33,037 nt of DNA from Xenorhabdus koppenhoeferi (GCF_900116635.1 NZ_FPBJ01000033.1:1-33037), one strand, 5' to 3'. Shown: positions 6,805-16,588, counted from the first letter of the stretch. Numbers and translations: made by a program. Notes: generated from the sequence alone by a model not told the origin.

Positions 6805-8511
6805 ATGTTGTGGGAAAGATTGCATCGTTGGATGCCAGGTTTGGGAAATCTCTGTCATTATCGTAAAGAATATCTTAGCCATGATATGCGGGCCGGTCTT
6901 TCTGTTGCTGCGGTCGCATTGCCGGTTGCGATTGCTTATGCTGAATTAATGGGCATTAGCGCAATTATTGGTTTGTATGCCTGTATTCTACCTATGTTCG
7001 CTTATGCGCTGTTTGGGACTTCCCGACAGTTAATTGTTGGGCCAGATGCAGCAACTTGTGCCGTTATCGCCGCCGCTGTGACACCGTTGGCGCTGGGAAA
7101 TGAACATATACGTTGGCAGCTTGCCATTGTCATGACATTAATGACGGGGTTTTGGTGTATACTGGCCAGCCATTTCCGGCTGGGGGCATTTGCCGACTTT
7201 CTGTCCCGCCCCATTCTGAAAGGTTTTATGAATGGTGTGGCGATCACTATTATCGCCGATCAGATTTCTAAAGTTTTCGGACTTTCTGGATTGCCTGCCG
7301 AATTGATTGAGCGATTAATTGCACTGCCTCATAAGTTGTTGGAATCTGACTGGCCGACGGTGGGGATGTCTGCAATAACATTGTTGGTATTGCTCTGTGT
7401 GCGTGTTATTCGATCGAGCTGGCCAGCACCATTGATAGCAATGGTAGTGGCGACTTATATCAGTTGGCAGTTTGAACTCAATCAATATGATATCCAAATT
7501 GTTGGTAATATGGGGATGGGTTTACCTATTGTACCTATGCCTGAATTTGAATTTGGTATCTTGCGTGATTTGGTTGTTCCATCCATTAACCTTGCAGTTA
7601 TTAGTTTTGTCAGTTTTATGATGACAGCTCGTAGCTTTGCCAGTAAAAACGGCTATCAGGTTGATGCAGATTTAGAACTCAGGGCACTGGGTATAGCCAA
7701 TATCGCTTCATCGTTGTCACAAGGGTTTGCGGTCAGCGCTGCCAGTAGCCGTACTGCCGTCAATGACTCCATTGGTGGCAAAACGCAAATGGTATCAATG
7801 ATTGCGGCTACCGCCATTCTATTGGTGCTGTTGTTTATGACAACATTTCTAACCTATATTCCTTTGTCATCACTGGGAATTGTGCTGATTTTTTCCACAT
7901 GGTCACTATTGGGTTTAAAGAATATCTGGGCATACCGAAAACGTAATCGTCAGGCTTTTATACTCTCGACTTTCACGCTGGTTGCAGTTTTACTGGTGGG
8001 TGTTATTGATGGTGTCGGTTTTGCTGTTTTGTTGGGATTGTTGCAATTTTTGCGGATTATTTTCCGGCCTTCAGATCAATTACTGGGTGTGAATGAGCAC
8101 GGCATGGTTCGTTCTATCCATCAAAATAGTGATATTAAGCCAGTAGATAGCATCATGATGTATCGTTTTAACTCTCCTTTGACTTATTTTAATGTCGGAT
8201 ACTTCAAAAAACGGGCATTACAGCATGTGGAGAGGGCATCTGATCGTCCTGCATGGCTGGTGGTAGATGCGACAGTCAGTTTCACCTATGATGATGTTAG
8301 TGTTTTTGCAGTGTTGGATGAGTTGATTACGGAATTAAAAGAGAAAGGTGTGACATTGGTTTTGGCAGGGCGCAGGACAGAGCTGAATTACTGGATTAAA
8401 CAAAATAAACTGAGCCGCAGTGATGAAGATTTGATTGTGGTGCCCGATCTCTATTTTGCCATTCGTATGATTCAAAGTAAGTTGCAAGTTGAGGAAAAAC
8501 AAGCCGAATAA
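6805..8511 (+). CDS. SulP-family anion transporter with STAS domain
   Basis: A 568-aa membrane transporter of the SulP/SLC26 family, which moves sulfate, bicarbonate or dicarboxylates. The N-terminal hallmark is clear: GLSVAAVALPVAIAYAELMG, IGLYACILPMFAYALFGTSR and IVGPDAATCAVIAA (residues ~31-92), followed by many hydrophobic segments to ~425. A cytoplasmic STAS domain covers about residues 431-560 (VVDATVSFTYDDVSVFAVLDEL, KGVTLVLAGRRTEL). The substrate cannot be read from the sequence. Carbonic anhydrase or sulfate genes are not nearby, and I do not assign it to DauA. E. coli has no such gene between yciB and yciC. The ATG at 6805 has only a weak upstream AAAAAG. Confidence 0.9.
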   Translation: MLWERLHRWMPGLGNLCHYRKEYLSHDMRAGLSVAAVALPVAIAYAELMGISAIIGLYACILPMFAYALFGTSRQLIVGPDAATCAVIAAAVTPLALGNEHIRWQLAIVMTLMTGFWCILASHFRLGAFADFLSRPILKGFMNGVAITIIADQISKVFGLSGLPAELIERLIALPHKLLESDWPTVGMSAITLLVLLCVRVIRSSWPAPLIAMVVATYISWQFELNQYDIQIVGNMGMGLPIVPMPEFEFGILRDLVVPSINLAVISFVSFMMTARSFASKNGYQVDADLELRALGIANIASSLSQGFAVSAASSRTAVNDSIGGKTQMVSMIAATAILLVLLFMTTFLTYIPLSSLGIVLIFSTWSLLGLKNIWAYRKRNRQAFILSTFTLVAVLLVGVIDGVGFAVLLGLLQFLRIIFRPSDQLLGVNEHGMVRSIHQNSDIKPVDSIMMYRFNSPLTYFNVGYFKKRALQHVERASDRPAWLVVDATVSFTYDDVSVFAVLDELITELKEKGVTLVLAGRRTELNYWIKQNKLSRSDEDLIVVPDLYFAIRMIQSKLQVEEKQAE

Positions 8512-8515
8512 TTGC

Positions 8516-8548
8516 AATCCACCTTGCTAGAATGCAGCGAGGTGGATT
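8516..8548. terminator. Hairpin between the converging SulP gene and yciC
   Basis: Perfect 9-bp arms AATCCACCT/AGGTGGATT with a 15-base loop that can partly pair (TGCT/AGCG). It lies 4 bases after the SulP stop and 23 bases beyond the yciC stop, so it probably serves both converging genes. Confidence 0.6.
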
Positions 8549-8570
8549 ATTTAGTGTTTATTTAGTGTTT
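8549..8570. repeat. 11-bp tandem duplication
   Basis: Two exact copies of ATTTAGTGTTT stand head to tail between the hairpin and the yciC stop codon. It looks like a replication-slippage duplication with no evident function. Confidence 0.8.
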
Positions 8571-8571
8571 A

Positions 8572-9321
8572 TTATATACCGTTTATAGTTTTATTTTGTG
8601 CCAGCATATACAAGCGGAACAGGTAAACCAGCAGCAGGGCTGATAGTAGGTTATTCAAGACAGACAGTACCAAATAGGGAGTTTTTGACAATAAAAGCTC
8701 CAGTATCAGTTTGGCTGCAATCCACAACAGTATCGCAGGTATTAGCAGGCGCATATTCTCAAATGCTAACTTCCAACTTGCCTGCATGGCAGCAAAAACA
8801 CTCTTGCCTTTTTCAAATAGAAAAATAGGGGCAAGTGCAAATGCAATAGAGAACAGAACTCCTGGTAATAACATCAAAACGTAGCCAATTTGAACCAGCA
8901 GGGTGCAGATAAACATCAGTAAAAACATTCTTGGCAGAAGTGTGATCGATAATGTGCTGGCATGAATAGCATTAGTTTGCTGCCCATTGGAAACAGCATT
9001 GATGAGTATTAACACACTGGCAGTAAGTAAGGTATTGCCGAATATGTTGGTAAATAAGATCCCAAATGCTGTGCGCAAGAACATGAACTGCTCATCTGGT
9101 GTTAATTGAGCCGCAAAATCTTTGACTCCTGCATTACCGGATTCTTTAAAAGCATTTTGTATCCCGACCAATAAGTTGAGTTGTTCACCATTTGGCATGA
9201 GAAAATGTTCGAGCAGTGTTGTCACCAACGCGGCCAAGACAGAGAGTATGACAATATTCAACAGTTGGTTCTTCAAAAAGTTGATGCTGTCACGATACAG
9301 GGTATTTGCCGTGATGAGCAT
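8572..9321 (-). CDS. yciC: YciC family (UPF0259) inner-membrane protein
   Basis: A 249-aa multi-span membrane protein matching E. coli YciC in order and motifs: ITANTLYRDSINFLKNQ at the start, a Q-L-TPDEQ region, FGNTLLTASVLILI, LLVQIGYVLMLLPGVLFSIAFALAP, FAAMQASWKLAFENMRLLIPAILLW and a LVYLFRLYMLAQNK end. About six hydrophobic segments are visible. The role of the family is unknown. The start at 9321 is supported by AGGAG eight bases upstream; a frame start at 9339 lies before that site. In E. coli ompW follows; here the trp operon does. Confidence 0.93.
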   Translation of the reverse strand: MLITANTLYRDSINFLKNQLLNIVILSVLAALVTTLLEHFLMPNGEQLNLLVGIQNAFKESGNAGVKDFAAQLTPDEQFMFLRTAFGILFTNIFGNTLLTASVLILINAVSNGQQTNAIHASTLSITLLPRMFLLMFICTLLVQIGYVLMLLPGVLFSIAFALAPIFLFEKGKSVFAAMQASWKLAFENMRLLIPAILLWIAAKLILELLLSKTPYLVLSVLNNLLSALLLVYLFRLYMLAQNKTINGI

Positions 9322-9419
9322 GAAAGTGGCTCCTATCAAATAAAACGACGATGATAATGTTCAATTGTACCTTGTTAGGGGGATTATTGGATACCCAAGA
9401 TTTGCCTTCTTGCTGATGT

Positions 9420-9446
9420 CTTGCAACTTGAAATCCATTGTGTATA
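9420..9446 (+). repeat. Dispersed repeat, terminal fragment
   Basis: CTTGCAACTTGAAATCCATT followed by GTGTATA matches the right end of the element at 4251-4377 (GCTGCATCTTGAAATCCATT, GGGTATA). Only the terminal ~27 bases are present; no second end is seen within the yciC-trpA gap. Confidence 0.65.
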
Positions 9447-9548
9447 AGTGGGATGGATAATGAAAAAGATTTCTGCACTCGTATGCCACCAACATTAAAA
9501 GCTGATAAAAAGTAAGTTATGTGTGTGTGTTTGACATAAGAGAGAACC

Positions 9549-9571
9549 AATGGGGTCTAATCAGCCCCATT
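9549..9571. terminator. Hairpin downstream of trpA
   Basis: AATGGGG/CCCCATT arms (7 bp, 9-base loop) lie 61 bases after the trpA stop. The T run (TTTTT) is on the plus-strand side, the wrong side for the operon, so it may be only a barrier or RNA-stabilising hairpin for trp mRNA. Confidence 0.4.
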
Positions 9572-9632
9572 TTTATACTTTTCAGATTTGTTAAAGACAT
9601 CGTAGGATCACACGCAAATTACAGTTATGGGA

Positions 9633-10439
9633 TTATAGTAGAGTCGCGTTTTTCATAGAACGAACAAAGTCCGTTAAATTTTCCAGCATGATATTGGGTT
9701 GATGCAGGTTATCTTCAATAATTTTTACGATGGCAGAACCAGAAATCGCGCCCGTAGCTCCACTATTGAGTGCCACTGTAATCTGTTCAGGTTCTGAAAT
9801 ACCAAAACCTTGTAGAGCAGGTGCGGCATGATTCTCGTTGAGTTTATTGACAAGGTGAGTTAACGGTTGTATTGCTCGATTCTCACTCCCGGTTACGCCT
9901 GCTCTTGACAGTAGATAAGTATATCCGCGCCCAAATGAAGCGATTTCACGCAGTAAATCGTCATCTGCGTTAGGAGGACAAATAAAAATCGGGGCAATTC
10001 CATATTTCATAGCAGCTGAGCGAAATGGAGATGACTCAGATAACGGTACATCAGCCACCAGAACTGAATCAACTCCAGCATTTTTGCAACGGCGGTAAAA
10101 ATCATCAATTCCATTATGGAAAACTAGATTGGCGTAGAGCAACAGGCCAATGGGGATATCGGGATATTTAGCCCGAATTTTTCCCAACAGTTCAAAACAC
10201 AATGTTGATGTAACGTTGGATGACAATGCCCGTAAGTTGGCATTTTGGATAGTAGGGCCATCGGCAAGAGGATCTGAAAACGGAATGCCTAATTCAAGTG
10301 CATCTGCCCCACCAGCGATTAAAGCATCAATAATTTCTAATGACAAATCAGGATTGGGATCACCGAGGGTGACAAAAGGGACAAATGCACCCTGATTTCG
10401 GTTTTGCAGCTTCTTAAATAGTTGTTCATAACGTTCCAT
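9633..10439 (-). CDS. trpA: Tryptophan synthase alpha chain
   Basis: This TIM-barrel subunit cleaves indole-3-glycerol phosphate to indole and glyceraldehyde 3-phosphate and channels indole to TrpB. It is 268 aa, as in E. coli. Catalytic Glu49 ([11 protein letters not shown]) and Asp60 ([10 protein letters not shown]) are in place, with [33 protein letters not shown] and the phosphate-binding [14 protein letters not shown] end (GAISGSAIV). It is the last gene of the operon; its ATG overlaps the end of trpB by 14 bases, so translational coupling is likely. Confidence 0.98.
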   Translation of the reverse strand: MERYEQLFKKLQNRNQGAFVPFVTLGDPNPDLSLEIIDALIAGGADALELGIPFSDPLADGPTIQNANLRALSSNVTSTLCFELLGKIRAKYPDIPIGLLLYANLVFHNGIDDFYRRCKNAGVDSVLVADVPLSESSPFRSAAMKYGIAPIFICPPNADDDLLREIASFGRGYTYLLSRAGVTGSENRAIQPLTHLVNKLNENHAAPALQGFGISEPEQITVALNSGATGAISGSAIVKIIEDNLHQPNIMLENLTDFVRSMKNATLL

Positions 10440-11628
10440 CAGATTTCCCCCTAGATTTCAAAATATCGTGAACAGTAAAGATGTCTTTGTCGCCGCGACC
10501 AGATAAATTAACAATGAGTAATTGTTCCTTATCTGGATTCTGGTGGATCATTTTCAACGCATAAGCCAGAGCATGGGACGATTCTAATGCCGGAATAATA
10601 CCTTCATTACGTGATAACGCCTGAAAAGCTTCGAGTGCTTCATTATCAGTAATTGAGACATAATCAGCTCTGCCGATACTGTTCAAATAAGCGTGTTGAG
10701 GACCAACGGAAGGAAAATCTAAGCCGGCTGAGATGGAGTAAGATTCTTCAATTTGCCCATCTTTCGTTTGCATAATCGGGGCTTTCATACCGAAATAGAT
10801 GCCCAATTTACCGTGTTTCAATGAAGCGCCGTGCTTTCCGGTTTCGATGCCATGTCCAGCAGGTTCGACCCCGATTAGGCGAACATTATTTTCTGGTATA
10901 AATTCAGCGAACAGGCCAATGGCATTTGAGCCACCACCAACGCAGGCAATCACCGCATCAGGCAGACATCCTTCTTTTTCCAGAATTTGCGCTTTGGCTT
11001 CTTCACCAATCACGCGCTGGAATTCTCGTACTATTGTTGGGTATGGGTGAGGGCCTGCGGCGGTACCCAATAAGTAATGTGCTTTGTCATAACAACCAGA
11101 CCAGTCACGCATCGCTTCATTACAAGCATCCTTCAAGGTTGCTGAACCACTGTGAACAGGGATCACTTCAGCTCCCATCAATTGCATGCGGAAGACATTG
11201 GGAGATTGGCGTTCAATATCTTTTGCTCCCATATAAATACGACATTTTAGTCCCAACAAAGCACAAACCAAGGCAGTCGCTACACCGTGCTGACCCGCCC
11301 CGGTTTCAGCAATGATCTCATGCTTTTCCATTCGCTTTGCCAGCAATGCCTGCCCCAATACTTGATTGGTTTTGTGAGCACCGCCGTGGAGTAAATCTTC
11401 GCGTTTCAGGTACAAACGTGTTTTTGTGCCTTTAGTCAGATTCTGACACAATGTTAAGGCAGTAGGACGCCCTGCATAGTTTTTCAATAACGTCTCGAAT
11501 TCACGCTGAAATTCAGGATCTCTCTGGGCATCGATAAAAGCGTCTTCTAACTGATTAAGTGCGGGGAACAAGCTTTGGGGAACAAATTGTCCGCCAAAAT
11601 CGCCAAAATAAGGATTCAATTTACTCAT
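10426..11628 (-). CDS. trpB: Tryptophan synthase beta chain
   Basis: This PLP enzyme condenses indole with serine to tryptophan in the alpha2-beta2 complex. It is 400 aa from the ATG at 11628 ([18 protein letters not shown]), the family's usual N-terminus. The PLP lysine is in [18 protein letters not shown] (Lys86), the phosphate loop is [10 protein letters not shown], and [10 protein letters not shown] and [10 protein letters not shown] are present. The frame extends upstream into trpCF, but that part is not TrpB-like; an ATG at 11640 would add four residues. It lies 31 bases after trpCF and overlaps trpA by 14 bases, more than the 1-base overlap in E. coli. Confidence 0.98.
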   Translation of the reverse strand: MSKLNPYFGDFGGQFVPQSLFPALNQLEDAFIDAQRDPEFQREFETLLKNYAGRPTALTLCQNLTKGTKTRLYLKREDLLHGGAHKTNQVLGQALLAKRMEKHEIIAETGAGQHGVATALVCALLGLKCRIYMGAKDIERQSPNVFRMQLMGAEVIPVHSGSATLKDACNEAMRDWSGCYDKAHYLLGTAAGPHPYPTIVREFQRVIGEEAKAQILEKEGCLPDAVIACVGGGSNAIGLFAEFIPENNVRLIGVEPAGHGIETGKHGASLKHGKLGIYFGMKAPIMQTKDGQIEESYSISAGLDFPSVGPQHAYLNSIGRADYVSITDNEALEAFQALSRNEGIIPALESSHALAYALKMIHQNPDKEQLLIVNLSGRGDKDIFTVHDILKSRGKSDGTL

Positions 11629-11659
11629 TATTTTATTCATCCACTTTCTGTCTGAAAAA

Positions 11660-13069
11660 TTAGTGATAACAGCGTAATTGTTGGAATACTTGTTTGATTT
11701 TTTGTCTGCTTTTGATTCCCGGAGAAATTTCGACACCTGAGTTAAAATCCAGCCCATAGCAGCCAAAAGTTGCTGCTTGCTGGCAATTTTCAGTGTTTAG
11801 CCCGCCAGCCAAAATGCTATTGTCTAAAATGCTATTGTCTAAAATGCTATTGTTTAAAGAACTATTATGTTGAAAACGAGAGTCGATTAATTGCCAGTCA
11901 AATGGTGTGCCTGTTCCTCCTGACCCATTATCCAGCAATAAATGATCGACATTAGGCATTTCGGAAATATCCGTTGATTTGGACATATTAATGGCTTTCC
12001 AAATGTCGCAGTACTCAGGTAAGAGAGGGCGCAATGTGTTGATGTAATGCCCATTTTCATCACCATGAAGCTGAACTGCACTTAGAGAAAGTATTCGGGC
12101 AATGTGACTGACAAAATCAACCGATTGATTTTGAAATACACCAACATATTGCAAAGAAGCTTCATTGATAATTTGCTGCGCTTTTTGCAGATCGATTTTA
12201 CGTGGTGATTTTTCGGCAAAAATTAAACCACCGTAGACAGCCCCCGCCTGTAATGCAATTTTTGCATCTTGTGGACGAGTCAATCCGCAAATTTTGTTAT
12301 CACCAAAAATTAAACGCCGTAATGCGAGATCTAAATTATTCTGTGCCATTAAAGCACTGCCGATGAGAAAACCGTGAGTAAATTGACTTAATTCCCGCAC
12401 TTGACGATGCTGGTGGATGCCAGATTCACTGATGATGATAGTCCCTTCAGGTAAATCAACAGCCAGTTTGCGTGTACGATCTAAATCAATAGACAGGTCT
12501 CGCAGATCCCGATTATTGATACCAATAACTTTTGCTCCCAATGCAATTGCCCGTTGTCGTTCCTCTTTATTACTGACCTCGGTCAGTACGCCCATATTAA
12601 GTTTGTGTGCCAGTGCGGAAAGTTCACGATACGTTTCATCATCAAGCACAGAGAGCATGAGTAAAATAGCATCGGCTTGATAGTAACGGGCAAGATAAAC
12701 CTGATAAGCATCAATAATAAAGTCTTTGCACAAAACAGGTTGATGTACGGCATTGCTGACCATTGTGAGAAAATCGTAACTACCCTGAAAATATTTTTCA
12801 TCGGTCAATACTGAGATTGCGGCAGCATAGGGCTGATAATTTTTGGCGATGCGTACAGGATCGAAATCTTCGCGAATTAACCCTTTTGAAGGTGATGCTT
12901 TTTTGCATTCCAAAATAAAAACAGTTTGTGCGTGGGTTAACGCCTGATAAAACCGACGGTGACTCGGGACAATGGAATCAATAAAACTTTCCAATGGCTG
13001 CTTTGTTTTACGATTAATTAAGTAGTCCGCCTTATCAGCAACAATTTTCTGTAATACGTTGGTCTTCAT
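11660..13069 (-). CDS. trpCF: Bifunctional indole-3-glycerol-phosphate synthase / phosphoribosylanthranilate isomerase
   Basis: A fused enzyme for steps 3 and 4 of tryptophan synthesis. The IGPS half (1-~255) has [44 protein letters not shown] and ISESGI. The PRAI half (from ~258) has [11 protein letters not shown] with catalytic Cys261, [19 protein letters not shown] with catalytic Asp380, LAGGL and GLDFNSGVE. It is 469 aa against 453 in E. coli. Almost all the excess is between FDWQLID (~391-396) and LAGGL (~420), where a 15-bp unit is repeated three times and yields [14 protein letters not shown]. It overlaps trpD by 4 bases (ATGA). Catalytic residues are unaffected, so activity is likely retained. 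Confidence 0.97.
   Translation of the reverse strand: MKTNVLQKIVADKADYLINRKTKQPLESFIDSIVPSHRRFYQALTHAQTVFILECKKASPSKGLIREDFDPVRIAKNYQPYAAAISVLTDEKYFQGSYDFLTMVSNAVHQPVLCKDFIIDAYQVYLARYYQADAILLMLSVLDDETYRELSALAHKLNMGVLTEVSNKEERQRAIALGAKVIGINNRDLRDLSIDLDRTRKLAVDLPEGTIIISESGIHQHRQVRELSQFTHGFLIGSALMAQNNLDLALRRLIFGDNKICGLTRPQDAKIALQAGAVYGGLIFAEKSPRKIDLQKAQQIINEASLQYVGVFQNQSVDFVSHIARILSLSAVQLHGDENGHYINTLRPLLPEYCDIWKAINMSKSTDISEMPNVDHLLLDNGSGGTGTPFDWQLIDSRFQHNSSLNNSILDNSILDNSILAGGLNTENCQQAATFGCYGLDFNSGVEISPGIKSRQKIKQVFQQLRCYH
11811..11855. repeat. 15-bp x3 in-frame tandem repeat inside trpCF
   Basis: Three head-to-tail copies of AAAATGCTATTGTCT, the third with one changed base. The unit is a multiple of three, so the frame is kept and each copy adds five residues (N-S-I-L-D on the coding strand). 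It is a likely slippage-prone microsatellite. Confidence 0.9.
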
Positions 13070-14070
13070 GATTTAATCCTTGCCGCTAATGCAGTCACTT
13101 TTTCATATGCCTGACCGCTGTAAATAGTATTAAGTGCTAATTGGGTGCTTTCTCGCAGATCTTCTTGCCCATGAATTTTCATTAGAAGAGCGACATTTGC
13201 TGCTATGGTATCAGCGTGGGCTTTGTTGCCATGGCCTTGCAGTAGTATCGCCAACATATCGCGATTTTCTTCGGGAGTGCCGCCTTTCAGTGAAGATATT
13301 GGATGATTTGGCAAACCGAAATCTGCTGCTGTCAACTGATACTGATTAATCTCACCGTGAATGAGTTCTGCAACATAAGTTGGTTTATGCAAAGCTACTT
13401 CATCCATACCTCCGCTGTGTACAACAGCGGCACGTTGATAACCCAAAACTTGTAAAGTGCGGGCTATAGGCTCTATTAATTCAGGACTGTAAACACCGAT
13501 TAATGCCAGAGGAGGGCGGGCAGGATTAATCAATGGGCCAAGTATATTGAATAGTGTCCGGGTTTTTAATTGCTGGCGAACCTGGACAGCATGACGGAAC
13601 CCACTGTGATATTGAGAAGCAAACAGGAAGCAGACACCAATATCATCTAAAGCCTTACGAGAGTCTTCGGCGCTGGTATCCAATGCAATACCGAATGCGG
13701 ACAGTAAATCGGATGAACCGGAACGGCTGGAAATACTGCGGTTTCCATGTTTTGCTACTTTAAGGCCACAAGCGGCAGCGATAAAGGCACTGGCTGTTGA
13801 AATATTGATGCTATTTGTATTATCTCCGCCTGTCCCGACGATATCACAAAACGTATAGTCAGGGCGGGGAAAGTAAGTTGCATTAGCTAAAAATGCTTGC
13901 GTTGCACCCGCTATTTCTTGGGGCTGTTCGCCACGCAATTTCAGGCTAATTAATACAGCAGACAGTTGCACATCGCTTAACTCGCCATAGATTATTGCAG
14001 TGAATAGTTTCTGGCTCTCTTGCTGCGTCAGTGTTTGGGCACTGAATAATTTGTCAAAAATCAACTGCAT
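13066..14070 (-). CDS. trpD: Anthranilate phosphoribosyltransferase
   Basis: Transfers phosphoribose from PRPP to anthranilate. It is 334 aa from the ATG at 14070, which has AGGA eight bases upstream; a frame start at 14088 precedes that site. Motifs seen: [32 protein letters not shown] (PRPP/Mg loop), [33 protein letters not shown] and VVHSGGMDE. In E. coli this domain is fused behind TrpG. Here it is a separate gene 92 bases downstream of trpG, as in Serratia-type operons. It overlaps trpCF by 4 bases. Confidence 0.97.
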   Translation of the reverse strand: MQLIFDKLFSAQTLTQQESQKLFTAIIYGELSDVQLSAVLISLKLRGEQPQEIAGATQAFLANATYFPRPDYTFCDIVGTGGDNTNSINISTASAFIAAACGLKVAKHGNRSISSRSGSSDLLSAFGIALDTSAEDSRKALDDIGVCFLFASQYHSGFRHAVQVRQQLKTRTLFNILGPLINPARPPLALIGVYSPELIEPIARTLQVLGYQRAAVVHSGGMDEVALHKPTYVAELIHGEINQYQLTAADFGLPNHPISSLKGGTPEENRDMLAILLQGHGNKAHADTIAANVALLMKIHGQEDLRESTQLALNTIYSGQAYEKVTALAARIKS

Positions 14071-14136
14071 TTTACCATTCCTTCCCATTTAATGTTTTTT
14101 TAGTCTGATGCCCTTAAATGCGATACACCCAAATTC

Positions 14137-14172
14137 AATTCAATATTTTTAATTCAATATTTTTAATTCAAT
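14137..14172. repeat. 14-bp tandem repeat running into the trpG stop codon
   Basis: Two exact copies of AATTCAATATTTTT (14137-14150 and 14151-14164) plus a third partial AATTCAAT. The trpG stop codon (14163-14165) lies at the junction, so the array makes up the 3' end of trpG and part of the trpG-trpD gap. Confidence 0.85.
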
Positions 14173-14741
14173 GTCCATGCCAGCGTTTGCTCAAGCAGCT
14201 TGGCACCCTGTGTAGTCAGAATAGATTCGGGGTGAAACTGGAATCCACAAACTTTGTGCGTATCATGGCGAACAGCCATCACTGTGCCACAACATGAGGC
14301 AGAGACAGTCAGTGGTACAGGGATCTGTACACCGGTAAGTGAATGATAACGGGCAACAGTCAGGGGATTTGGCAGACCTGCAAACATACCGTGTCCATCA
14401 TGAGTAGCTCGTGTTGCTTTGCCATGCAGAATTTCTTGGGCAGCAGAGACTTTTCCTCCATAGGCTTCAATAATTGCCTGGTGCCCAAGACAGATGCCGA
14501 TTACCGGGATCTGTCCTATCATTTTTTTGAGTAATTCAGGCATACAGCCAGCATCTGACGGTTTCCCGGGACCGGGGGATAACATCAGAAGTGGTGATTC
14601 CATCTCGTCGAGTTTGGCAATGATTATGTCTGCTGACACTGTATTGCGGTAAATAATGACACGATGACCATGAGTACGCAGTTGATCCACGAGGTTATAT
14701 GTAAAGGAATCAACATTATCGAGTAAAAGAATATCGGCCAT
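14163..14741 (-). CDS. trpG: Anthranilate synthase glutamine amidotransferase component
   Basis: Supplies ammonia from glutamine to TrpE. It is 192 aa, a class I glutamine amidotransferase with the full triad: Cys84 in GICLGHQAI, His170 and Glu172 in [27 protein letters not shown] opens the domain, [12 protein letters not shown] forms the oxyanion region, and YHSLTG is present. It is not fused to TrpD, unlike E. coli. Its ATG overlaps the trpE stop by one base (TGATG), which points to coupled translation with trpE in equal amounts. Confidence 0.97.
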   Translation of the reverse strand: MADILLLDNVDSFTYNLVDQLRTHGHRVIIYRNTVSADIIIAKLDEMESPLLMLSPGPGKPSDAGCMPELLKKMIGQIPVIGICLGHQAIIEAYGGKVSAAQEILHGKATRATHDGHGMFAGLPNPLTVARYHSLTGVQIPVPLTVSASCCGTVMAVRHDTHKVCGFQFHPESILTTQGAKLLEQTLAWTLN

Positions 14742-16312
14742 CAGAATGTCACCTCCATATGATGTGCTTGGGCAATCGCGCGAATAACAGCTCTGGCTTT
14801 ACTGTGAGTTTCATCCACTTCGGATTGGGGGATAGAATCCAAAACAACACCAGCACCGACCTGAACTGTGGCTTGACCGTTTTCCACATAAGCAGAACGA
14901 ATCACAATGCAGGTATCAAAATCCCCTTTACCAGTGAAATAACCGACAGCTCCGCCATAACTGCCACGCTGCTCACCTTCAAGTTCAGCGATAAGTTGCA
15001 TGGCTCTAACTTTAGGTGCTCCCGTCAGCGTCCCCATGTTCATGCAGGCCTGATAGGCATGAAAGATGTCCAGATCGTGTCGGAGTGTGCCAACAACCCG
15101 AGAAACGAGATGCATAACAAACGAATAGCGATCGACTTTGGTTAAATCAGCCACATAGCGGCTGCCCGGCTCACAAATGCGGGCTAAGTCATTTCGGGCA
15201 AGATCAACCAACATCACGTGTTCAGACATTTCCTTGGCATCAGTACGCATTTCCAGTTCAAGACGACTATCGAAATCAGTATCCGGTTCTCCATTGGCAT
15301 GGAGTCCGCGTGGGCGTGTACCAGCTATCGGATAGATCTCTATCTGCCGGTTGCTGGAATCATATTTAAGAGCACTTTCTGGCGAGGCTCCGAACAGGTA
15401 AAAGTCCTGATCCTGCATAAAAAACATGTAGGGGCTTGGGTTTTGTTTTTTCAGAACGTGGTAAGCATTGAGTGGAGAAGGGCAAGGCAGAGTAAAACGT
15501 CGCGATGGGACTACCTGAAAAATATCCCCTCGACGGATAGATTGCTGTAATTGTAGCACGATATTTGCATATTGTTCGTCGCTCAGGTTGCAGCCAATAG
15601 TGATATCAGACAATGTAGTAGATAAAGTAGTAGACAAAAGTGAGGGAATAGGTTCTGAAATCACGGAGGCCAATATTGTTATACGCTCGTTGAGGCGTTG
15701 TCTTTCAGAGTCGGATTCGCCAAACAGCGAAGTTTGTAGAAATGAGTGTTTATTCTGATGATCTATTGTCAATAGTGTTTCTGCGAGATAAAAACAAAAA
15801 TCAGGGCAACGTTGGTGGTTTTTTACTGTGGGTAATAGTTCAAATCCGGCTACTAAATTGTAAGCAAACAATCCACCAACGAAAATGGCATCGGGAGATT
15901 CTGAGAAAGATGACAAAGTTGTTATAGCACGCAATGCATCAAAAACTGAATCGGATTTTAGTCGGTTGTCTTCATCCAAATTATGCCTGGTAGCAGGAAA
16001 CTGTGCTCGCATAACCTGTGACTCCACATTCAATTGAGCTTTTTCTGAAAGTAGAGTAGCGAGTATGGGGAGCAAATTTTGGCCATTTACTGTAAGTGCT
16101 TCAAAAGTGACCTGACGCTCGTTGGCTGTAATGCGCATGGCACTATCAATGATCAAGATGCTTTTGAGATTCTTTTTACTGTGAACTTCAGCAGACTCCA
16201 GCAATAACGTTGCTGGACGATTACTACAAAGCTGATGAAAAAGCAGTGTTGCATCTGTTTTATAAACAGTATCAATCTGATTTATAGAGATATTAAATTC
16301 TTTTCCGATCAT
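14741..16312 (-). CDS. trpE: Anthranilate synthase component I
   Basis: Converts chorismate and ammonia to anthranilate; the first, feedback-inhibited step. It is 523 aa from the ATG at 16312, which has GGGGG seven bases upstream; in-frame ATGs at 16318 and 16342 are possible but less well placed, and E. coli TrpE is 520 aa. The tryptophan-sensing LLLES motif (~36-40) and the catalytic half with [63 protein letters not shown] and [10 protein letters not shown] are intact. A 12-bp tandem duplication (15615-15638) yields STTLSTTL in the variable linker near residues 225-235. Expression should be set by TrpR and by attenuation at the upstream leader. Confidence 0.97.
   Translation of the reverse strand: MIGKEFNISINQIDTVYKTDATLLFHQLCSNRPATLLLESAEVHSKKNLKSILIIDSAMRITANERQVTFEALTVNGQNLLPILATLLSEKAQLNVESQVMRAQFPATRHNLDEDNRLKSDSVFDALRAITTLSSFSESPDAIFVGGLFAYNLVAGFELLPTVKNHQRCPDFCFYLAETLLTIDHQNKHSFLQTSLFGESDSERQRLNERITILASVISEPIPSLLSTTLSTTLSDITIGCNLSDEQYANIVLQLQQSIRRGDIFQVVPSRRFTLPCPSPLNAYHVLKKQNPSPYMFFMQDQDFYLFGASPESALKYDSSNRQIEIYPIAGTRPRGLHANGEPDTDFDSRLELEMRTDAKEMSEHVMLVDLARNDLARICEPGSRYVADLTKVDRYSFVMHLVSRVVGTLRHDLDIFHAYQACMNMGTLTGAPKVRAMQLIAELEGEQRGSYGGAVGYFTGKGDFDTCIVIRSAYVENGQATVQVGAGVVLDSIPQSEVDETHSKARAVIRAIAQAHHMEVTF
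15615..15638. repeat. 12-bp tandem duplication inside trpE
   Basis: GTAGTAGATAAA is followed by GTAGTAGACAAA. It is in frame and adds four residues to a surface linker of TrpE. Confidence 0.7.
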
Positions 16313-16368
16313 GTTCATCCCCCCATTACTACCTTCATTCACAAAATTTTTTTATAAAAAACAGTTAT

Positions 16369-16395
16369 AAAAAAACCCGCTTTTTAGGGCGGGTT
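16369..16395 (-). terminator. trp attenuator terminator
   Basis: On the minus strand AACCCGC and GCGGGTT pair across an 8-base loop and run into TTTTTTT, about 20 bases after the leader-peptide stop. Two competing pairings are visible in the leader. GGGCGG (16433-16438) can pair with CCGCCC of the terminator's 5' arm (16387-16392) as an antiterminator. TGGCACT over the Trp codons (16451-16457) can pair with AGTGCCA (16397-16403). Confidence 0.9.
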
Positions 16396-16415
16396 TTGGC
16401 ACTTGTGAATCGTAC

Positions 16416-16508
16416 TTATGTGCGTGAGCCAGCCGCCCGGAATGGGAAATAGTGCCACCAACGATTTACTTGTATAGTTTGCATAAATACGATCAGTTTC
16501 GAGTGCAT
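16416..16508 (-). CDS. trpL: trp operon leader peptide
   Basis: A short reading frame with tandem Trp codons: MHSKLIVFMQTIQVNRWW, then HYFPFRAAGSRT and stop. Ribosome stalling at the two Trp codons when charged tRNA-Trp is scarce would favour the antiterminator. The ATG at 16508 (30 aa) has GAG eight bases upstream, and the ATG at 16511 is also possible. The internal ATG at 16484 would give 22 aa but has no ribosome site. It is longer than the 14-aa E. coli leader, whose Trp-Trp is followed by Arg-Thr-Ser and stop. Confidence 0.85.
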   Translation of the reverse strand: MHSKLIVFMQTIQVNRWWHYFPFRAAGSRT

Positions 16509-16551
16509 CATGTTTTCTCAATGGTGTTTTGGTAAAGCAGCTTACCTGACC

Positions 16552-16588
16552 CTTGTACTAGTAGACTGGTTCGCGGTTTGCTTGTCAA
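16552..16588 (-). promoter_or_regulatory. trp promoter with TrpR operator
   Basis: Read on the minus strand, the -35 is TTGACA (16583-16588), the spacer is 17 bases and the -10 is TCTACT (16560-16565). The operator CGAACCAGTCTACTAGTACA (from 16573 down) overlays the -10 and closely follows E. coli trpO (CGAACTAGTTAACTAGTACG). An A/T run just upstream of the -35 could act as an UP element. Tryptophan-bound TrpR should repress here. Confidence 0.9.

Noticed and set aside
9549-9571. Hairpin after trpA as a clear trp operon terminator
   Set aside because: Its T run is on the plus-strand side; on the operon's strand only TGGTTC follows, so I list it as uncertain.
10926-11315. Open frame of 129 codons on the plus strand
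   Set aside because: It lies wholly opposite trpB, has no ribosome site and its product looks like antisense translation of conserved TrpB codons.
14759-15145. Open frame of 128 codons on the plus strand
   Set aside because: It is antisense to the most conserved part of trpE, with no family resemblance or translation signal.
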